Positions 36,401 through 51,400 of a DNA stretch of 64,000 nucleotides are shown here, piece by piece. How positions within the stretch are numbered: the stretch's first letter is position 1; the number at the start of each line of letters is the position of its first letter. Where the stretch lies: assembly GCA_963931865.1 (NCBI GenBank), contig OZ007509.1, positions 8,202,027 to 8,266,026 on the forward strand, written 5' to 3'. The notes under the pieces are model-generated. The model ran no database searches and was not told the origin of the DNA. It was given only the letters and a program-made list of their open reading frames with translations. The stretch comes from Axinella damicornis. Taxonomy: Eukaryota; Porifera; Demospongiae; Axinellida; Axinellidae. A program made the translations under genes and the position numbers.

Positions 36401-39400
36401 TGTTCATAGGTTTGAGATGTGAATTTGTTGGAGTGGAACAGCATGATGAGGCTGTGAAACAAGGTGTCGTGTCTGGGGAATACCAGCTTGTATATACGTA
36501 TGAGCCTTGAGTCGCTTCTTGGAGTGCTGCAATGGCGCGAGATGTTCCGTTCTCCAGTCTACCAAGACTGTTTAGTGGCCATTGCCGTCGACGAAGCACA
36601 CCTTGTTGAATAATGGTAAGTATACTTACAGTAACAGCAATGGAGCTAGCTTGATATATAAATTGCATATATTATAGCTATACGACATCTATTCTAATTG
36701 ATCTACACTAGTCTGTGCCAGGCTAGTCACGTGCCCTGGGGCACACACGGTCTGGGGGATAGAACACGGCATGTCTAGGGTTGGCTGAGCAGGACCAAGC
36801 CTAGGTGTAGGTCTGGGGGGCATTGGAAACCAAAGCATAGATACATACACATGTGCCTGATTAGCCTCGTTCCCAGGCTCGGGCCTTGGAATGAGGTTAG
36901 TGCCTGATATACTGCCACCTCATCCGCATATAACCAGTTTCTGCTCTCTGACAGCAACAGCATCCCTTGGCACCCGGAAAGTTATCGTTATCTTGCGAAG
37001 CCTGTGCATGGATTTCCGACATCCGTTCAACTTCGCTAAAGAGCCAAACAAGTTGATTATCCGCTACAGTGTTGCCACTAAGCCAGATGAAAAGAAGGAT
37101 ATGCTGATGCCTATTGTACGAGACGTAAAGCAAGATGGAAGTTCAGCCAAGAAAACTCACCAAGAGTGTATCGATATTTTTGTTGAATTAACAACCGAGC
37201 TGGACAATGAGGATGTGCTGTTTGCCCCCATCCAGTGATGGCAGTGAACACGTTTGCCAGCTTTTACAGCTTGCACGGCCAAAGATACAAAGGACTACAT
37301 TCTCTAGACTTTTACCAGTCGCACTGGGGCTGTTCGTGTAGTGGTTGCGACAATTGCCTTCAGGGTTAGGAGGCTATGTGATGGACTTCAAGAAAACGTG
37401 AAGCAGACTCAGTAGATGGCGAAGGGGGCTTCAAAAGCCTTTTGCGGGAACCAGCGGGCAGGGGTGAGCAGCAAGTGGCACACAGTATATCTTCTCTCCC
37501 GAATGGAGTAGCCATGATCGATCACGCTCGCACTGTGCCACTGAAGCCTTAACGGACACGTTCGCAGGTACTTAAACACCACTGGATTATGCAATGGTTA
37601 CACATTCTGTGGTACATTAGTAGTGGCTTCAATTCAAGCCCAAGAAATTCGACTGCGTTCACCAGACCGTCTCTCCCCTCGGGGGGGGGGGGGGGGGGGG
37701 GGGGGGTTAGTCTGGGCACGAGACTACACTGTAGTGTCAAGGGCAATTGTGTAAAATTGGATTAGTGGAAATTCCAGGAATTTAATTTCTGTGGTTATAG
37801 CTTGGATGTAGCCTTTTACTAGCATAAATAGGGTATCAATACATTAAGATTTTAACCGTGTGTTTGTGTGTCTGTATGTCTGTGTGTAACGGAAGTGGGA
37901 TGATCGTGGGGTGGGACTAGACTATAGTGACGTGCGACCTTCGTACTCACAGAGTCAATTTAATAAACCTCGAACTCCACGAAGAATATTCAAGAATAGT
38001 GGACATGGCTGGAATCTTCCAGAACAGCTGGCGGGGAGCAGCAGCCGAAGCGGAAGCAATCGGGGAGCAGCAGTTGAAGCGAACGCAATCGGGGAGCAGA
38101 AGACGAAGCGGACGACATCGGGGAGCAGAGTTGAAGTGGACGCTATCGGGGTGCAGCAGCCGAAGCAGACGCAATCAGGAAGCAGTGAAATGGACGCAAT
38201 CGAGAGCAGCAGCTCTGCACAGAGAGCTATCCGGCACCAGATTACTCACGTAGGCGAACGAGGGGGAAGTAGCTGAGCAAGCGAAGCGAGCTAAGCTATA
38301 TACTTGTATGCTTTACAGGCATTCTCTCACCGGACCATATATTGCTTATATGTGACCCTCTCAGCATAAACTACTCGTTCACCACATTTTATACCATCAG
38401 AGAGCACGTTTATTGCTGATCACAACGGTAGTTTTATATTTTCAATCGGACCTATCCGAATAAAGTTATGGGCGCTTGAACGTTCTCGATACACAAGGTT
38501 ATTTCGATCGCACGCGGTATACTCGCATGCACATAAATCCCAAATGCGTAGGACTTCCGGTTCGCTACGCCATCGAACATTAGCAAGCAAGTATGCATAC
38601 AATAATCTCGAGTTATGAACGGGAAGTCCTAAGCGTTCAGTTATTATTACGTGCATTAGAAGTAGCGCAGTGACCAATAATCGCATAGGAACCATTGAAC
38701 TTCGAACCCACATAACTTAATTTCTGTGTTGCGGTGAATGGATGGTTTATGCTGAGAGGGTCACACACCTGAGGATATCGTAAGATCTGACCACAGTAAT
38801 TACTATAACTGCATGAAGTCTATATGTACGTACCTAATAGTCAGATCTTTCCTTCTGAGGTTCTCCTGTAACACCTGCAACCTGCGATTCTTGGTAGCAG
38901 CCTCTGCTTTCATCCCTCTCACCAGATCCTCACTTCTCTTCAGTTCCACTCTCACTTCTTCAAGCTGGTTCTCCAGCCACTGAAGGTTCCGATGGGCTTC
39001 CCTGAGCTGCTGACGTAGTGAGTGACACTCCTCCAAAGCAGATTGGGCACTCTCGTCTCTCTTCAGCAAGCTCTTCAGAGATGATTCTTTCGATGCTGCA
39101 ACATCTTTCTGCTGCAGTGTATACAGATCAAGCTGTTAAAAATTGAAACCCCTCGTACATACATGTACATAAAAACACATTATACACAGCATGCAGGCAG
39201 TAATGCATTCTTCCCCAGTGGTGACTCCATAGGCAATTGGCTAAAGTACAGGGATGCCCGAATACATACCTCTGGGGTGGGGGGGTGGTGGTGGTGGGGG
39301 GGGGGGGGGGGAGTGTCTGACTCTGAGATACATATGTACTAGCCAACTGAAGGGAAGCTCATGTAAATCAGTCTCCATTCAGTCTCCATGTGTTGCCATC

Positions 39401-42400
39401 GCTAGTGAAGTCAGCATACTATAGCCACCTGCTACATTTAAGTAGTGCATCAATTAGAACTGCATTGTGCACGATGTAATCCGTGATTCAAGTCAGCGTG
39501 ATACACTGATATGTGTAGTCGTACAAAGAAGACAAGTACTCACGACATAAGTTTTGAGTATGCAAGTGCATAAATAGTCCATCATAGCTCACTTAATTGT
39601 TGATATGGTGGTTGACTGTCAGGAAATATACTGCTGGTATGATAACCAACACTAATACGCGCCTTGCCTAGCTGTTCACAGGTACGTATGGCACTACCGG
39701 CCCTGCCTGCATCATGCTGCCCTCCCTCCCAACATTCCGTGCTACCACAGTGTCACCATCATCGGCCAAGCTTCATTCCCAGGCGCCATGGTGACCATTA
39801 GTTCCTCTGGTGTGTCTGCCATCCCGACAGCCAGTCACTCATCACCAGTAGTAACTCTAATCCACAGCTGAAATCCTCCATACTCCCGCATGGCCGTACT
39901 GGTGCCAGAAATTTGGAGGTTCCAAGAGGAGGAGCACAAGTGCTGCCAGGCAAACTGCACCCCACGTATTCATAGCGGAAGCAGTACATGTAAACGTGTT
40001 ACTAACTCAATTAACAACAGGCTATAGTAATGAGACAGTATTTCATACCTTATAAAGAAGGGAAATTGTTTCTCATGAATTTTGACTTGCTGCACGGGTA
40101 GCCTGACGTATTTTACGGGTGGTACGAAACAAAATCGCAAAAATATGGGCATAAAACGGAGACTATGCATGCCTACAGCCAGTCACTCTCATGCTCATCT
40201 TGGCAGAACCAGTAACTTTAAAAGGTATACACAGATCGCCGTATATCTCTTCGTCAGCAAGTACTGTGTACTACGCAGTGGTGAAGAATTTTTGAGGGTA
40301 GGGCTCCCGTCTGCCTCACAATAATTTGAGAGTGCATGAGCACCATTTGTGAGGGGATAGCACACACATTCAACACCTCAAGGCTTGGCAGAGTACCATC
40401 TAGAAAATCATTCAAGGGTGGATGAAATCAAAGTAAGGGGGCAGCATGTGGATTTCATTCCTAAAATCATTCAAAGGTGGAAGAAATTGAAGTGTTGAAA
40501 GTAAGGGGGGCAGGAGTTGACTTGCATAAATGATACTGCTATAGTTGCCCTAATTTGTGGTCAGCTACGGACAGCACGAAGGGCAACTTCTCACTGTGAT
40601 AACACAGCTGTTGTCTCAGTCTTAACACTCTCACAGATGTAGCACAGGGGGAGGTGGGCCCGTTTCAGCACTCAGCTGAGGTAACATGCATGGCCGTTTC
40701 TGGGCTTGCCCTTGAAAAGCCCTTGGTTGACTATTTTTCTCCTCCTTAGCACAAATGGGCACAAATGCGTGAAGTTTCGCAGGCTGAAATATGGAAATAC
40801 AGTACATACAATGCATCCATAGGCTAAAAGAAACCTCCAGCGAAACTAATTCGTCTGTTAATGGATCAAACAACAGGTACAGGCTTTGATGCAAATGCTA
40901 TAACCTATCTATTTTCAGTCCAAGCTCATAAATGACCAGGCTGACGACTTCTCAAGAAACCATTTGTCATCTTTTCTGGAAAAGAGAATGGGCTTGACTG
41001 ACACACAGAAGTTGCCACTCAGGGCCGTTCAGGATGGCTCAAACTTTCCTAACAATGAACTTCATGCAAGGCAATGGCTTTTAACCCTTTCCCACCCACA
41101 GCATTTCCAGAGATGTTTTTCAGCCACTTGACCCCCTAAACATACTGTTTCCACGGCCTGTTGGGCTTGAAACAGCTCTAAGAGGTCTTTTCTAAACAGA
41201 TATGTGACTCGAACCACATGCAGTTACCCATAAACTTTCAATCAAGGCTCTCGGGAAACGCCAACCTGGCATATGCGAAAAACGGAAATGAAAATTCTAC
41301 AAGGTGAGACAGTATAATTATGACAGAAATGGCCCTCCTGGTGCCAACCAAGGCCTTTCTACAGCTGAGGCAAAACACGACCATGCTGTTCACACTCTTT
41401 GGGTGCACCCACCTACAGTTGTACCTCCCCCTGTCCCACCCTTTCTGCTCATGCAGAACTCAACTACATGTACATGTAGATGTCAAGTGTCGTGACATCA
41501 GATGAACACATTAATTAGTCTGGAAAGGGCTAATTACTGCTCTTATTTATACATGTAACTATGTTGACAACATCAACCATGTTACCATGGGCAATGTCTC
41601 CTGCCGGTTATGACATGGGATGCCCTTAACAACATTTCGGGCATGAAGTAAACAAATGCTCGACGGACTTCACATAACAAGCAGTAGAGTGTGGCTTGTG
41701 CACGCCACACAGATAAAACCTTGAGCATAATATCACCGTTCCCAGTTTCTGAATCTATAGTGTGTTAGTTTGCTCCTCACTTAGCCAGCCAACACTTCTC
41801 ACTTTCAACTGTCAGATCTGTCTAGCTAGCAGGCATTTGTCATGTGCAAATAACGATCGGCTCTACCTCAGTTTTCAGATTGTGCAATCAGGCATTCTCA
41901 GCCGACATACATACATGTACGCACAACAAGACATATTATACGTAGATGGGTCAAGAGTGAAGTTGCCAAGAACGTCAACAGATCTGAGCAGATCATGCAG
42001 TCATCAAAACCCCAGCATAGAGATGGCATAATGGTGTGGCAAAGTTATGCATCAAGACATGATTCTAGATCACCCCCATGGACACTATCTTAGGAGACAC
42101 AATTTCCCCGGCACAAAATGGAGAAGGGAGGAGATTCAGGCAAGCAGTAGTGACAGACAAGATCCCCAGTAAACAGTCCCCATGAATTGGGTGTTAGGGG
42201 CAACTAACCAACATTCGTATTCTACAGAAGGGATATATCAAACCCAGGGAATATTATTGGCTTTTGGACTTCACAAAACAGTGCTACAGCACAATACACT
42301 GTATGTACCTGCGTACTTGTCGTCTCAGACCGCTTCCCAGACTGGGTCCTCTTTGATTTCAGTCCTTCATAGCTGCGGTGAAGTCGATTGAACTGCAAGG

Positions 42401-45400
42401 ATATCATCACACAATTACACTTAATGCTTGCTACTCACGTGACCCTCAACGAATCAGACACCTCACAACATTATCACAAACAAGTAATCAAAAAATGTAA
42501 CAGGATGTAGGGATACCAGAACAGCAAAAAGTAAGGTAGGAATGATTACACAACACAGTATCAAGGGCGCATAAACCCTAAAGGGAAGAGGGCATGTAAC
42601 TATCGTACTCGCAATGTAAACGGCAAAATTCAAAACCGCAGACCGGATATACTATTATTAGATCGACGCTACTATTGTTAGTACAACCGTATACTGAAAA
42701 AGGATGCAATTATGCGAATTTTGCGGAATATTGTCTAAAGCCGGCCAGCTAGCCAGCTATATAGATCGATGGAGACTCGGGAGAGACATGAGAGGAAGCG
42801 CAAAGGACCGTCACTGAGTGAGTATAATACGCCATCCAAGGGTCCCCGGCTGGTAGCGACGTCGCCATCTGTCTTGCGAGCCGCGGGTATTGCTTGCAGG
42901 TACCGTAGGCTTCGCACACGACCATCACCACTGAATGATGCGGTTCGTCAGAGTTTACTGGCGAAACTTGGAAGGCTAGAAGATGACAGTGGAAGGCTGA
43001 GTTATCCACACTGGTAGTAGCGCCGCGTATCTCGCGAACATCCGGTGTTGCTAATAATAGTAGCGACATTCTATAAATAACGCTACTTTGAATTTTGCCG
43101 TTTACACTAGTTACATGCACTCTCGCCACCTTCGGTGGCTCGATACGCCCTTGACAGTATACAATCCCCCCTACAGAGATCTTGATCTATAACTATACGT
43201 GTATAATGAAGAAAGATATGTAGGGGAGATTGTATACCGTAAATTTTTGTTGTTGAAATACTTTCGTAGTCGCCCTCAACCACAAAACTTAAACGCACAA
43301 AATTTATTTACAACGGATATTAACAGCAACGAATAATTATTACGGTCAGCAATTATAGTCTTCACACGGGTAGACTAGTCAACTGAACGCTGGCTGTCCG
43401 TTAAAACTATGGCCCTTCTGATCATGTGAGACATAATGGAGATGCCCCCTACTGAGAGAGAGAATCGCTATATATTGTGGTCTTCATGGACTACTTGACC
43501 AAGTGGGTTGAAGCCTTCCCTATGGCTGATCAGACCAGTGACACAATTGCTCCGCCTATTAGAGGAGAGAGTCATATGTCAGTATGGGGCACCCAAAGAG
43601 CTGTTGTCTGATCGTCCACTTTCAAGCCTTATCCTCAAAATTTGCAACCTGATGGGCACGAAAAAGACAAACACAATAGCATACCACCACCAAACAGATG
43701 GTTTGGTGGAAAACTTCAACCGCACTTTGAGAGCAACCACACTTTGAGATCAATGATTGCTAAACATGCCAAGACATTTGGGACGTGTACCTACTTCAGT
43801 TGTTGTTCGCATATCGAACCAAGCCACATGAGTCTACTGGAGAAGCACCATCTCTATGGTCGTGATGCCAGACTGCCAACGGAGGTAGCACTCTCTATGC
43901 CAAAGTCACCATATCGCATCTCGGTAGAAGACTACCAGACTGAGTTAACAATGGGTCTCACAGAAGCCTGGAAACAAGCCAGACTCGGCATTAAAAAAGC
44001 ACAGGCACGTCAGAAGTCATACTACGATAGACAAGCCAGGGCCATCGACTATCAGCCTGGTGGACGTGTCATGGTGTACATGCCTCAAGAGAACCAAGGA
44101 AAAAATAGGAAGCTGGCATTACCTTATCATGGTCCCTTCCGGATCCTTGATGTGCAACCAAATTGTTTGGTGTTGAGGCCTGTTGACAAACCGGATGACC
44201 AAGCAATCCGAGTCAATATGGACGGAGTCACTGTATGCCCCACCCCGATGAATTACCAGATGTGTCCTGGTTAGGACCAAATCCAAGAAAGAGAAAATGC
44301 ACTCGAGTGAAAGTGAAAAGTCACTAATAACCAAGTGCGCACTCAAGCCAAGCACTCATACAATTTGAGAGAGTGAAAGCCCGAGGACGGACTCTGAACT
44401 AGAGGGTCCCCGGAAATGTGAATAGGACTGTTGTCTGAACATTATCAATGTCGGGTGCACAGTACTGGACATATTACATCAGTGTTACACCAATATATTA
44501 AGATTTCAATGTGTGTGTGTGTGTCCATGTGTGACGGAAGTGGGATGTTCGTGGGGCGGGACTAGACTAGTGACGCGCGACCTTCGTACTTGAACCCTAG
44601 TCGAGCTCCACAAAAGAATGTTTGAGAACATTGGGCATGGGCTGGAATCTTCCAGAACAGGTGAGGCTACAAGCGGATGCAATCAGGGAGCAGCAGTCGA
44701 AGGGGACGCAATCGGGGAGCTGCAGTTGAAGCGGACGCAATCGGGGAGCAGCAGTTGAAGCGGACGCAATCGGGGAGCAGCAGCTGAAGCGGACGCAATC
44801 GGGGGAGCTGTTAAAATCAGGGAAGAGCAGCTGAAGCGGACGCAATAGGGGAGCAGCAGCTGTAGCGGACGGAAACGGGGAACAGCAGTCACGAAGCGGA
44901 TCGACGCAATCGGGGAGCAGCAGCTCTGCACAGAGAGCTGTCCGGCGCCAGATTACTCACGTAGGTGAACGAGGGGGAAGTAGCTGAGCGAGCGAAGCTA
45001 CTTGTAATTGTTTATGGAGATTTCTGTAGTCTTCTTCTGTACTTCATTGTGTACATGGCACCTGTCTACGTATGTGCTCACCTATAAATGCCATGTGCTA
45101 CGGGCAATTCTCAATTCTGAATTCTGGATTTCCATTATTGAAGTCAATTAGCATGCACAGACCGCCGTGTTACAGATGCCTATAACCTGCAACCTCTCCC
45201 AAAGCCTATACAAAATCCCTGCTATAGACCTGCAAGATGCAATCTGCAATGGGTGCCAGTTTCTGTTCCCAGTAAGTTAATTATAACGATCACTTCCAGA
45301 AATCACTGCAGTAAAGTGGCACATGGATGCAGAATATTTCTAGCAAGGATGGGGCAACCACAAGTACGGAAAAGAAGCCCTAAAAGTGCCATTAAAGACA

Positions 45401-48400
45401 TTATAGTATTGCATTGTTCTCGTTGAATAACGTTACATGGCTGCCATTTTGGAAACCGCCAACCACGGCTGACTCAGGCACAATTTCACATGCCTCAATA
45501 TGTGAAACTGTTCACAGTATATTAATCTATACGTGCACCAATTTTGGTGCCTTTATCACAAAGTGAACGATAGGTTTGGTATGCCGCTGCACTATAACAG
45601 CTTAACCTCTGGCTTGCCCCATACCCCCCTTGCTATACATGAACAACAACTTTCAAGCAATATACATGCACGGTCGTTTCTTCAACAATGCATACCTCTG
45701 AACTCAATCTCTGCACTTCAGCCTCATAGGTAGCACTCTTAGCTTTGCATTCACGCTGTGCGGAGGCATTGTGTTGCTTCAATACCTCAATCTGCAGTGT
45801 AAAATGTGTGTGAGTGTGTGTGCATGGATTATGCCCATGTGACATCCATGCATCCATAATTAGGTACCTCTACTTAGTTTACCAACAACAAACTGTTCAC
45901 TACGCCGGTCTTTATCTGGGATAGCTGTTCTGAAGTAACAATTACTGTCATCGTAGATTTAGAACTGATAGGCTCCACCATACTGCAAGTAAGGATGTAC
46001 AGACCGGGGAGATAAGTACATGAAGGGCTAACATATTATAGCCCACTGGAAGCATGCTGAAAATTTTGAGCATGAATGGAGGAAGGAGATCATGCACAGA
46101 GACTGTATTCGGAAGAACTACGGAGGTTTATTTATAAAGACCAAAGGCTAGAAACGCTAGCTACATGTACAGACTTGCTCTAGCAGGTTCTCCCTAGCCT
46201 CTCCCCCTCCCAGCTTTCTGTCGTTTGCAGGACGATATTGCAATTAACGAAAATCTAGGCTGGGGTCTGGGAACGAGGCTAGGCTCTCTAGTACTTCAAG
46301 TGGATGCTAAGGGCAAAAGGGTACATTAGACCAGACACAAAAGGCACAATAGAAGCCCAGCCTTTGGTGCAGTGTTTGCATTAGCCTTGTACACCCAGTG
46401 TTCTCACTGAGCCACACGTCTAGCGGCTAAAAATGAATGCCTCGGAGCGAGGCTAATGTTTGCAAGGGTGTGACTTCTCTAAGATGGCTATGGAATCTAG
46501 TATACCCAGACAAAGATAGGCTAGGACACCTAAGAATTTGATAGACTTTTTCTTGTAGAATGAGAGAGGAGGGAGGACACAACGTCACGACTTGTACTAT
46601 ATGGCGTGGGTGGGGTCAAAGGTACATGTACCAGTAGCAGTCCATAGACTGCCGCCTATGCTCTATCCGCCATAGAACGTACATAATTATGCTCTAACTA
46701 CCCACGAAATATAGAACATGGGTACTTGAGACTGATAGGTACTGGTAAGTAGCATGTGAACGTGGTTGCCATGTGGAATGTGCGTAATTGGAACAAACTG
46801 CAATACTACTTAGCTTGCACTACGGCAAGTTGCAACCGGGGTTGCAATGGCTACCCAGGATTCCCAGTCCTCCAAGCTTAGGGTCGTTCAACCAATGGCA
46901 ATATACGGACATTTATTGAACAAACGAAAAATTATACGTTTTAAAATTCCAGTGTTTAATTAACTACACCTTGTCTTCTGGTAAGTTTGTAAACTCGATG
47001 TTCACAAATAGAGCAGCTGTATATATAGTTTGCCAGCGGTTTTATAGACCTATGCTTTTACAATCCACAACCCACGTATCAAGTCGTAGCCTCTAACTGC
47101 TTGGCGCGGAGAACACACAGGCAGACACACCAGAGAACTAATGGTCACCATGGCCATGGCCAGACAATTTTAGTTCCCCCCCTCCCTTGAGCAGCTTGAA
47201 ACCGGTACTGTTCGAACAAGTCATCACACCAAGCTTCTTTGACGGAGGACGGTCTGAACTAGCAGCACGCTTTCTTTCGGACATTCTGTCTACACATGGT
47301 CGATATTGATTGGTCACGTGGAATAATTACCCGGAAAATGTCCAATGACCGGACATTATCGTCAGCATTGCACTGCAGTGATCTTGCGTGCGTATGGTGC
47401 CTGCCTGAGTCGAACGCTGGTTAGTGAGCTCTGAGATGCGTACAGCAACGTTTGCTCCTATCACTGTATATGTTCACATAGGGCATTGTTACACAATACC
47501 CAGCCTGCATATTACCTGGAGGGCCTGTGGTTGCAACATGATTTTGGCAACTGTACACTCCTACACGCTAACCTGCAAACCTCTAACTACGTATTCTGTT
47601 GTAGTTCCAATACACTAAACACTCAGAGAAAGCACACAACCCCATTTACGAACGGAGTGGTATCGGACTAAAGCAAACATCCCGTCAATTCCCTAATTGC
47701 TACACATACCTGAGCTTCCCTCTCTTGCACAGTGACCCTAAGTGAGGACAGGTCTCTCTCTCGGCACTGTAGCTGGGTCCTGAGCACCTGCAGCTTGTCT
47801 TCCCACTCTGCTTGCTTTGTGCAGATGAGGATATCTATTTGGTGCATGAGCTGATTAGAGGTAAGAGAGATCACATCAATGCAGCTGCATCACAGTTTAG
47901 GACCAGAAGTATATATGTGGTCAGCTGAGTGAAAAGCTGGCATTCAGAACAATCAAGATAACAGTACTATTAGCTTCCTCTGACCGTGGCCCATGCAAAT
48001 GTCAAGATCTGTCATCCAGTTGCTGCGATACAGCTCAAAACACACGCTGCGCTGCATATGCAAATTTTGATATGATGCTACGGCAGGTGTATATATTCAG
48101 CATGCTGTCCGTTCTATGCAAGCTTAATTATTGAATCAGGGTTCTATGTAGGCAGGTATTTGGATGCAAGCATTTATACATTCCACATACATGCATACCA
48201 AAACACATTCAGTACGTATACACTTAGTGAGCTACGTATATATCTTGCAACCAATCAGGTTGAAAGTCGGGGACACAAGCTGCAGGTTTTCACACACTGA
48301 CACTTTCGTATAGGAAGTCACTCTGATGGTCATGTACGTAGTTATACCGTAGTCTCTCACAAATAAGCCCACCATTGAAAATACGCCCAACCCCCTTTTT

Positions 48401-51400
48401 CAGGACAAGTTGCCCACCAAATTAACTCAAAGAGGAAAGCACTTGAATAGCTCCAGAAGTGCAGTCTACATAAGAGGTGGGACTAAGAAATGAAGGCTGG
48501 CTATGACTTTCATTATGTTGTATGCCAGTGCATAATGAGCACATGACTTGAGAACGAGCACGCGCTGTGCATTGCGTGTTTGTGCTTTTGCGTGTGCAAT
48601 CGCCTAGCATATAGCACTAGCAGCGCACTACGCCTACTTTCGAAATGAGTGGGCCCATTTTCGAGATCAGGGTTCGCGAAAATATGCCCACCCTCCACTT
48701 TGAGCGGCCACCAAAGTTCATCGCCCATGGGCGTATTTTGGGAGACTACGGTATATTCCCATTGGCTGCCATTGCTCACTCCAACCGCAACTTGCAGTAC
48801 TGTCATGTACATGTGCATTAATTGGAACAAGCCGTAAGCATGAGCTGGTGGATGCAATCAGAGTCGGCTGAAGTATTTCATTAGTAATCACAAGGTACAT
48901 GTAAGAGCAAAAAAATTAAGTGAATTTGTATGCCAAAATTTGGCATAATTTGAGCAGAGTAGGTGTGCACTACTTGAGAGCATATGACAGGGCAACTTTA
49001 CGCTTGATCCCAGCAGGCTGTAGGAAAAAGCCTGGCAACTTCCGTGAGTTCAAACTGTATACGATTGTAACGTCACAGCAATTGTATACTTCATTCAAGC
49101 AGTGAAATGCACGTGATACTTCCGATATTTCCATCTGCTGACATTTCTTGCTCGTGAAAGCAACTGTTTGCTGCAGGTTCTGCGACGGAAGACACAAGCA
49201 GAACACGAACAACAAAATCATTGTGCAGAGTGCCTACATCAGCATGATCGAGTGATTGCCTACAGCGATGAATGGGTGTGACTGCAACATTTCAACACAC
49301 AATGCAATTGGTTTACTACTGTCATGCGAGAACATTCTGAAATCTGATTGGTACTGCCAACTTTCTGGCAGTGGAAGTAACAGCACGCGCAAGAACTCGT
49401 GCAAGTTGCCAGGCGGATTCTCCTACAGCCTGGGAATGAGGCTAGGAATAGCCTGAAATAGACAGGGAAACTATCCATGCATAGATGTGGGACTCAATAG
49501 GCGCCATGATCATCAGATTTGCTCTTTGTCCACTTGCCCATTCGAGTCCATTGTGCACGGGACTACTAAGTTTGAATTTGGTGGTCTCCTGCGGACAGTT
49601 GGTGTGGTCAGTGCAGGAAATATCATAATACAGTGAAACCTCCGACAGTGGACAACCTGTAATAGGGATCGATCACAATAGACCTCTCTACAATGATGAT
49701 CATTAAGGTTACGGGTACCCGCGTATCATGCAATAACTGGAGCAATATTCATGCAACCCATGCTGAATTCTTACAGCGCCTAGCACAAAGTGCAGTGCTG
49801 GACTCAAACCTATTCAGACCCGCCTACTTCTCAACAGACGAGCATCCTGCAGAGGCGTGGCTATATGGACGCCTTGACCCCTCCCATACACATTTATAAA
49901 TTCTGAGCGCATTCTACAAACTGTACTCGTTACACGCAGAATTGCACCTTCAGCTTCATGAAGCAGCTAGAAGACATGAACTTCGAGGGCGAGAGCTATA
50001 AATGAACAAGTCATTCGCCGAACATCTCCCGCTAGCAGCCAAAGTACACAGAAAAAATGGCGTCCAACGAAGTGTGTGGCGACAATTCACTTCGCTAGCA
50101 GTGGACAACAGCCTACACAGACTCCCAAACATAGCTCTCGACCTAGATATATGATATTAGCAGCTATATAAATGCCTATTTCCATCTCAATCACCTTAAT
50201 GTTTTCCGTGACAAAAGTTGTAGAATGCGTAGATAAGTAAATTCGCACGGGAATCGCTGAAATAACATGCAGCTGCCCGTAAACAGGCAAATTTAATTTT
50301 ACTTCCGGTCAACAGGTACCCGTAACTTTAAGGTCTCAAAGTAATTGGTTTCCCTATAGTTCTAATACACCTTGAACCACCGAAAAGAGGACAACCTAAC
50401 CAGAGCAAATTATAACGGTCGGTCTACGGACAAATGTCCGTGCATTTCCGTTCATTGTCCGTCCATTTACAGTGCTGGTCTGACAGAATGGCCGGACGGA
50501 AAACGCCCATCGAGCGCTAGCGAGGCAGGACCTTCCACAAAGTGTGACAAGCGCCAAGTGACAAAGGCTACGTTCGAAAAGTGGCAGCATGAGCACGAGC
50601 GGGACCTGTCCTGGCTTCGATGTGAACTCGAGCGAGACAAGCGCTACGTACGTGGCTTCTCTCTACTGCGCGCCGTGTGTAAGAAGTACAAAAGCAATCT
50701 GAAGAATTTCTGGAGGGCCTGGACCTCTGGTTCAACGAACCAAAAAGTGAGCAATGTGCTTGACCATGCTACTAGCGAGGTCCATAAGGCGGAAATGGCA
50801 CGACTGCGAGCGCATCGCGCAAAGGCGAGTGGCGGGTCTGCAGTGCTGACATCGACGATTGGGCGAAGCTTGTCGACTTTGGATCATGACACGCGGTCGC
50901 AAATGGAGAGGAAGTTCGATCTGTGCTTCGTTATGGCCAAACAGAGTATCGATATCCCCGTTGCCAAATATCCAGCGCTGGAAGAGCGCCGTGCGGTAGA
51001 TGTAGGCCACGCCTATAGAACTCCCTCGTCGGCCAGTCTTTCATTGCTAGAAGTCAGCGTCAGGGCTTCTTTAAGTCACATTCCTGCGGAAGCCATTTCT
51101 TTGTGCTGCCAATAGATGGGACAACTGATGCAGGTAATGTGGAGGAGGAGCTCATAGCCATACTTTACTGTGCCAAAGATGATGCTTTGCAGCGAATGAC
51201 CACCAATAGTCGCTTCCTGTCCCTATTATATGACTCGTGATTATAACAATACAAATTACTGAATGTGCGCATTATGTGTAATTGTATTATGTATGAGCAA
51301 CCAAATTTTAAACGTTCGGCCAGATTTTGCTAATGTCAGACCAAAACTGAAGTTGTTCTGACATTTGTCAGAACACCGGAAAATAATTATAATTTGCTCT

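Larger units (their letters stand above)
35716..37726 (+). mobile_element. 2,011-bp TIR element carrying a RecQ-like helicase, perfect 9-bp duplication
   Basis: Both ends start TAGTCTCGTGCCCA, then a C run (27 and 26 bases), then CGAGGGGAGAGACGGTCTGG and TGAA...GAATTTCTT(A/G)GGCTT. The inverted repeats are therefore about 100 bp with high identity. The flank CACTGTAGT at 35707-35715 is repeated at 37727-37735. The interior holds pieces of a RecQ-family helicase on the plus strand and a nested MITE. It sits in a CEP63 intron in the opposite orientation to that gene. A MULE that has captured host sequence (a Pack-MULE analogue) is the simplest reading. An AcademH-type element, a lineage known to encode an SF2 helicase, is an alternative, though 9-bp duplications argue against it. 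Confidence 0.85.

Noticed and set aside
40631..40894. Minus-strand frame as a missing CEP63 exon
   Set aside because: No coiled-coil character and no acceptor/donor in the right phase; resembles a dispersed repeat.
48970..49221. Minus-strand frame with LQQTVAFTSKKCQQM as a CEP63 exon
   Set aside because: Phase and position do not fit; exons 51604 and 47710 already join at the conserved E-LM junction.
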